From positions 248,001 through 312,000 of the forward strand of contig VXCM01000699.1 in the NCBI GenBank assembly GCA_014773175.1: a DNA stretch of 64,000 bases, given 5' to 3'. The translations under genes and the position numbers were made by a program. The DNA comes from Lucifuga dentata (taxonomy: Eukaryota; Chordata; Actinopteri; Ophidiiformes; Bythitidae). Numbering within the stretch: position 1 is the first letter of the stretch; every line of letters starts with the position of its first letter. The notes below the pieces were generated by a model. It ran no database searches, had not been told where the DNA came from, and saw only the letters and a list, made by a program, of their open reading frames with translations. This document shows, piece by piece, positions 60,054-64,000 of the stretch.

Positions 60054-62266
60054 AGGCTCACATACTCAACCAATTCCAAAAAAATATTCTCTGCAGGCTT
60101 CATCCACATACTAGAAATGTTTTACAGATGGGCTGTCTGTTCCTCCTCCCTACAGACATCAGGAAGCAGCAAAGCTGAGGTTGTAATGTGAAATACTCTC
60201 TATGTTCTGCATAAAAGTGCTGCAAAACAGTGTGCATGTAAAAATCATCAGTATTAGATCTGCGATGGTGATTTCTTTGAACGATAAAGAGCATTTATAA
60301 TTTTTTTGAGTTGCTCTGGAGGGCATTTTCATACATTTTTATACTTTTGATCTAAGACCTAACAATATCACATAAATATTATATTCAATACTACATTACC
60401 ATATTCTCATGATTCAAGCTTCATAACTTCGTATATTTTACCAACAGTGCATGAACATGCAAACACACTGAAAAATGTTGCAGTTGCATGTTTGTGGTGT
60501 TAATATGGTGCACTGATTTTACCTGCAATTCCTTTTAGTTTTGATTTTAGCAAAGACTTTTCTTGTGTTTCTCACCTAAAACAAAAGAGAAAAACAAAAT
60601 TACCACCAAGCTGAGGTCGAACTTATGAGCTGCTCTCCTAACATGACTGATGTCAGTAAATGCAGGAAGGTAACAGCATGAAGGGCTGGGTGACTTTGGA
60701 AATGGTAATACATGCTGAATGACATAGAAAAGGGAAAATGTGACTGAACAGCATTTCCCAGCAGACTTAACATCAAAGGCTCACAAACGGGAAACACAGT
60801 TAATCTCCCTCGTCTTCCTCCTACAGGGAACTCACAGCACAATGAAGAAAAATGGGCTGGGTACAAGAGGCCTAAAGAAGGATAAACAGACATATGTTTG
60901 TGCATAACAAAAGTGGACATTTATGCTTGTAGATGCTAGCACACAAACCAAAAACATAGTCTGTAATACATGGAATTTGTTAGAAGTCTGTATGTTAAGA
61001 TTGCACGTTAAAACTTTGATTCTACTCCGATTAATCAATAAATTATTTATCTAAACATTTAATACCACAATCAGAAGAAAATCGGCATAAATTAATGTTG
61101 TTTTACTCTCAGTAACAGACCTGCATGTAATTGTATATCGATTTACTCAAGCATGTAAATGATCCATTGTTTTATAATTGGCATTATTCCTTTGTAAGGC
61201 AACAAGTCATGTATATTCAGCGTGTCTGGCAGTAATCATTCTTGAGCTTCCATGGCGACTGCACTTCAGGAATTGTGAGAGCCAGGACAACTATTGCAGC
61301 TCTGCTGGGTTTGGTCTTCTTCTAGTCTTCACATATTGGTTTTGTAGATTCTTCCACTTCATGCAACAGGAATGTTCCTCAGACCCCAGAGTAAGAGCTA
61401 TCTCCAGCTAGGAATTGACAGCCATTTGACAGTATGTTTCATCCTTCACAATACTTCCTCATCTCCTCTGCTAGTTGTTTGTCAAAATTGCTAGGCACTT
61501 GATGGAGCATTTAAGTAACATGTACCCTGTCTGCATTGTTTCAGATTTTGAGTGGTATACCACCTTGTGAGCCATGGGACCATTGTGATGTAATTACGTC
61601 ACATTTACTACACACCCACTGTCCACATCAATGTTAAGCATAAACCAGCCTTTAGTCTATTTTTTGTTTTTTCCTTAATTGCAGTGCAGACAGAAAGTGT
61701 AAGCGTATGAATGGTCTGCACTTTCTTTTATTCAGAATGGGTGGAGAGCTCAGACTAGCCTGGCAGTGTTAGCAAAAGAAAAATTAAATTTCAGCTTTCC
61801 ATGCATCCAAGCCAGTTCATACATGCAGCACTGACACAATGCACTTTACTACATACTAAGAGCCGAGATAGTTCGACCCAGCGCAGCTTAATGGCCTTTC
61901 TCCTCTGAAAGGAAGTTATAATTAAAGTTAAGTGAGCAGATGCTGAAAGAAAAGCATTTTTTTGTGATAATAAATGTGGTTTTGAATTTAACACCTCAGG
62001 GTAAAGGAACCCTATCTAAATGACCCTGAGGCCCCTGCCACTTCTACATGTGCCATAATGCTGTAAGTGTGGTAATAACACCCTCCTCCTCTCTCCTCCC
62101 CTCCCAACCCGCTGGCTAAGGTTGAAACCTTCTGTTTCAGAGGGGATTAGGTTACTGCGCTTAAGTGTAGCAACAATGTCGATGAAATTGAGACCAGCAC
62201 TGTTTGCATTGTACCTACAGGATAACTTACCCCAACAGTTAAATAGGGAGGTGAGAGAAAAGAGGG
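60054..62266. other. Non-coding DNA, nothing recognised
   Basis: AT-rich, with short open frames only (the longest, 106 codons on the minus strand at 60920-60600, has no motif). No repeat family was identified. Confidence 0.4.
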
Positions 62267-62798
62267 TTAAAGGAACATACTGACGATCGTGCATGTTTGA
62301 GCCCAATATTTACAATCTATGTACTGACAGTCATTTCCAAAGTATATTACTTTAGCGGTAAATTTTAGAATTTTTTTCCTATCTTCAAGACTGCCATTGG
62401 TTTCAGTTCGCTCAGTTTATTAAAGACTTAAACAAGCTTGAGATACGTAATCCATCACAGTGAACGCAATGTCTATTAGGTTTTATTGTCGAAGTAACTA
62501 TTTAACCGATCCAACATGGTGATATATGTGGAGAAGACTGCTTTTACCGATAAACTAAATTGATCGTCCCTTCTAAAACTGTGCATGAGCGTTAGAAGGC
62601 GAAACATTGAATTTTAAGGTGGGTATATCACCTGAATATTTGATTTTGAAAGATTTGGGGATTTAAAAAAAAAATAACAAGGAAAACTACAATATGGTTT
62701 TATGTTTTGGAAATTGTTTGTCAGTAATGTAACACATACTGTATGTGGGTTGTATATATTGGGCTCAAACATGCATGATCACCGGTATGGTCCTTTAA
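62267..62798 (+). mobile_element. TTAA inverted-repeat element, copy 6 (full length, about 532 bp)
   Basis: Starts TTAAAGGAACATACTGACG and ends GGGCTCAAACATGCATGATCACCGGTATGGTCC plus TTAA (62795-62798). The two ends are imperfect inverted repeats over about 85 bp. Interior blocks AGATACGTAATCCATCACAGTGAAC and GGTGGGTATATCACCTGAATATTTGATTTTGAAAG are shared with copies 4 and 5. No transposase frame is present. Confidence 0.85.
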
Positions 62799-63239
62799 GA
62801 CAGTAACGTGGTCACAGTAGATACATCACAGTCACTTTTTGCTGAAAAATGTCAGTGCACAAGAATGATTAAATGGAAAACAAAACTTGTAGTATGAAGT
62901 GCAGAACGAAAACTCTGCCAAAAAAGACTTTTCTTGAAACTATCATAAAAATTTAGTCACAATAAAAAACAACACTGACCTTAAAATTAGGAACAAATAA
63001 TTAAATTGCATCCCATTTTGCTTCATTTAAACAATAGAAAAAGTACTGTGCACTACATTTCCTTTTCATTTACCTCATTTTGGGAGTTGACTTCTAAAAA
63101 TAGGACCATAACTTTGTAATTGTAAAAATTCTGTATCTACCAAGCCTGTAAACAACAAACTGTGATTGAAAAATAGAGTGTCGTTTCTTGTTAACAGAGC
63201 GAGTGTGAAGGACTCAATCAAAAATGGATTTCCTGACAT

Positions 63240-63519
63240 TGTGGCCTGTTTACACTTTGGATTAAAATGCAGTACATTATCCAGATAAGGACGCATGCAG
63301 GATATAAATGTGTGCAGAACGCATTGTGACTGAAATGTAATCAGTCTGGCAGATTGCAATCGGATCTGTCACAACTAATAAATGCATACAGTGGGATACA
63401 TCTCTGAGATAAAATCCACTCACAAGTTGAAAACATCACTCCACCTCATCTCGCTCTCTCTTTTATTAATAAAGTTATTTTGAATGGGAGTTGTGACTTT
63501 CTGTAAATGGATACACCTT
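63240..63519 (+). repeat. Inverted-repeat family B, copy 3
   Basis: Starts GTGGCCTGTTTACACTTTGGATTAAAATGC. It then contains ATCCAGATAAGGACGC, GGGATACATCTCTGAGATAAAATCCACTCACAAG, AATAAAGTTATTTTGAATGGGAGTTG and TTTCTGTAAATG. These phrases also occur around 59050-59400 and 59640-59680. Confidence 0.55.
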
Positions 63520-63800
63520 TTCTAGAATTGTCATTTTTTTAAAATTCTAGTACAGTGATTTGCCTTTTTCCATGTTGTCTGAAGAAACTGGCACTCATAT
63601 CTAGAAATTTCTGTGATAAATCAGTTTGTTTAGGAAACAGGTTGAAACATTGCTGATTCTGATCTGAAGCCAACATCTTTTCTGCATCAGCCATCCAATT
63701 CACTTTTCAAAATTGTTTGAAAACCTTACTAAGGAAAATCATTGTGACCAGTTATCTTAAGAAGACTTATAATCTCATGCATCTGGTGCTAGATAAGATT
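63520..63800. repeat. Dispersed repeat C, second copy
   Basis: AAAATTCTAGTACAGTGATTTGCCTTTTTCC, then GGAAACAGGTTGAAACATT and CCAATTCACTTTTCAAAATTGTT, in the same order as at 26127-26420. It adjoins family B copy 3 on one side and a long A-run on the other. Confidence 0.45.
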
Positions 63801-63812
63801 TTACTTTGATTT

Positions 63813-63853
63813 AAAAAAAAAAAAAAAAAAAAANAAAAAAAAAAAAAAAAAAA
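63813..63853. repeat. Poly(A) run with one N
   Basis: About 40 A with an N at 63834. Length is unreliable. Confidence 0.9.
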
Positions 63854-64000
63854 GATTGAATTACCTTCTTTTTTTTATTTTTGGCTTTCTTTCCATTCTA
63901 GCACATTTTGAGCATTTCCACCTCACCTTAGAAGGAGTGTTTATCATTAAAACTGAATGTGAGATTATCTCCTGCAGCTGAGAAGAATTCCAGCTTAATC

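Noticed and set aside
1..64000. CRISPR arrays, operons, rRNA and tRNA genes
   Set aside because: Tandem repeats here are simple-sequence microsatellites without regular unique spacers. No tRNA cloverleaf with A and B boxes or rRNA segment was recognised by eye, so short tRNA-derived SINEs could have been missed.

Overview
The window is vertebrate nuclear DNA, almost certainly from a teleost fish. It has spliced genes with GT/AG introns, AT-rich intergenic DNA, many di-, tri- and tetranucleotide microsatellites, a fish-type L2/CR1-clade LINE, and Tc1/mariner remnants. No bacterial-type operons, CRISPR arrays, rRNA or tRNA genes were seen. The only host gene I can identify is the 5' half of glis3, a GLI-similar Kruppel-type zinc-finger transcription factor gene, on the minus strand.

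Layout. 1-8.3 kb: glis3. Three coding exons (6515-6175, 5361-5181, 5097-3969, all minus) join in compatible phases to give 1632 nt (544 codons) from the ATG at 6496-6494. They cover the N-terminal regulatory region, zinc fingers 1 and 2, and the first Cys of finger 3. The remaining fingers and the C-terminus are not in the window and must lie beyond base 1. A 59-bp candidate exon (7274-7216) and a TATA-containing candidate first exon (about 8230-8127) suggest the 5' end. 8.3-64 kb: about 55 kb with no convincing host coding exon. It is either the intergenic region upstream of glis3 or very long 5' non-coding introns. It holds candidate conserved non-coding blocks (unproven without alignment) and many mobile-element relics.

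Mobile elements. A Tc1-like deletion derivative lies at 13.15-13.7 kb and a mariner transposase remnant at 14.45-14.88 kb. An unidentified transcript-unit-like or LTR-like block lies at 15.8-17.2 kb. Six copies of one inverted-repeat family, with TTAA at every visible terminus, lie at 2.2, 21.6, 34.2, 45.4, 52.6/54.7 and 62.3 kb. A 5'-truncated LINE (52.66-54.67 kb, minus) with a 481-codon reverse-transcriptase frame is inserted inside one of these copies. A second inverted-repeat family clusters at 59.0-60.05 and 63.24-63.5 kb. Several LINE 3' tails and widely dispersed fish repeats are also present.

No new multi-gene system was found. The items most worth follow-up are the TTAA inverted-repeat family and its nested LINE, the glis3 5' exon structure, and the unexplained 15.8-17.2 kb block. 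Six single N characters, one of them between two perfect 65-bp copies, mark probable assembly joins.
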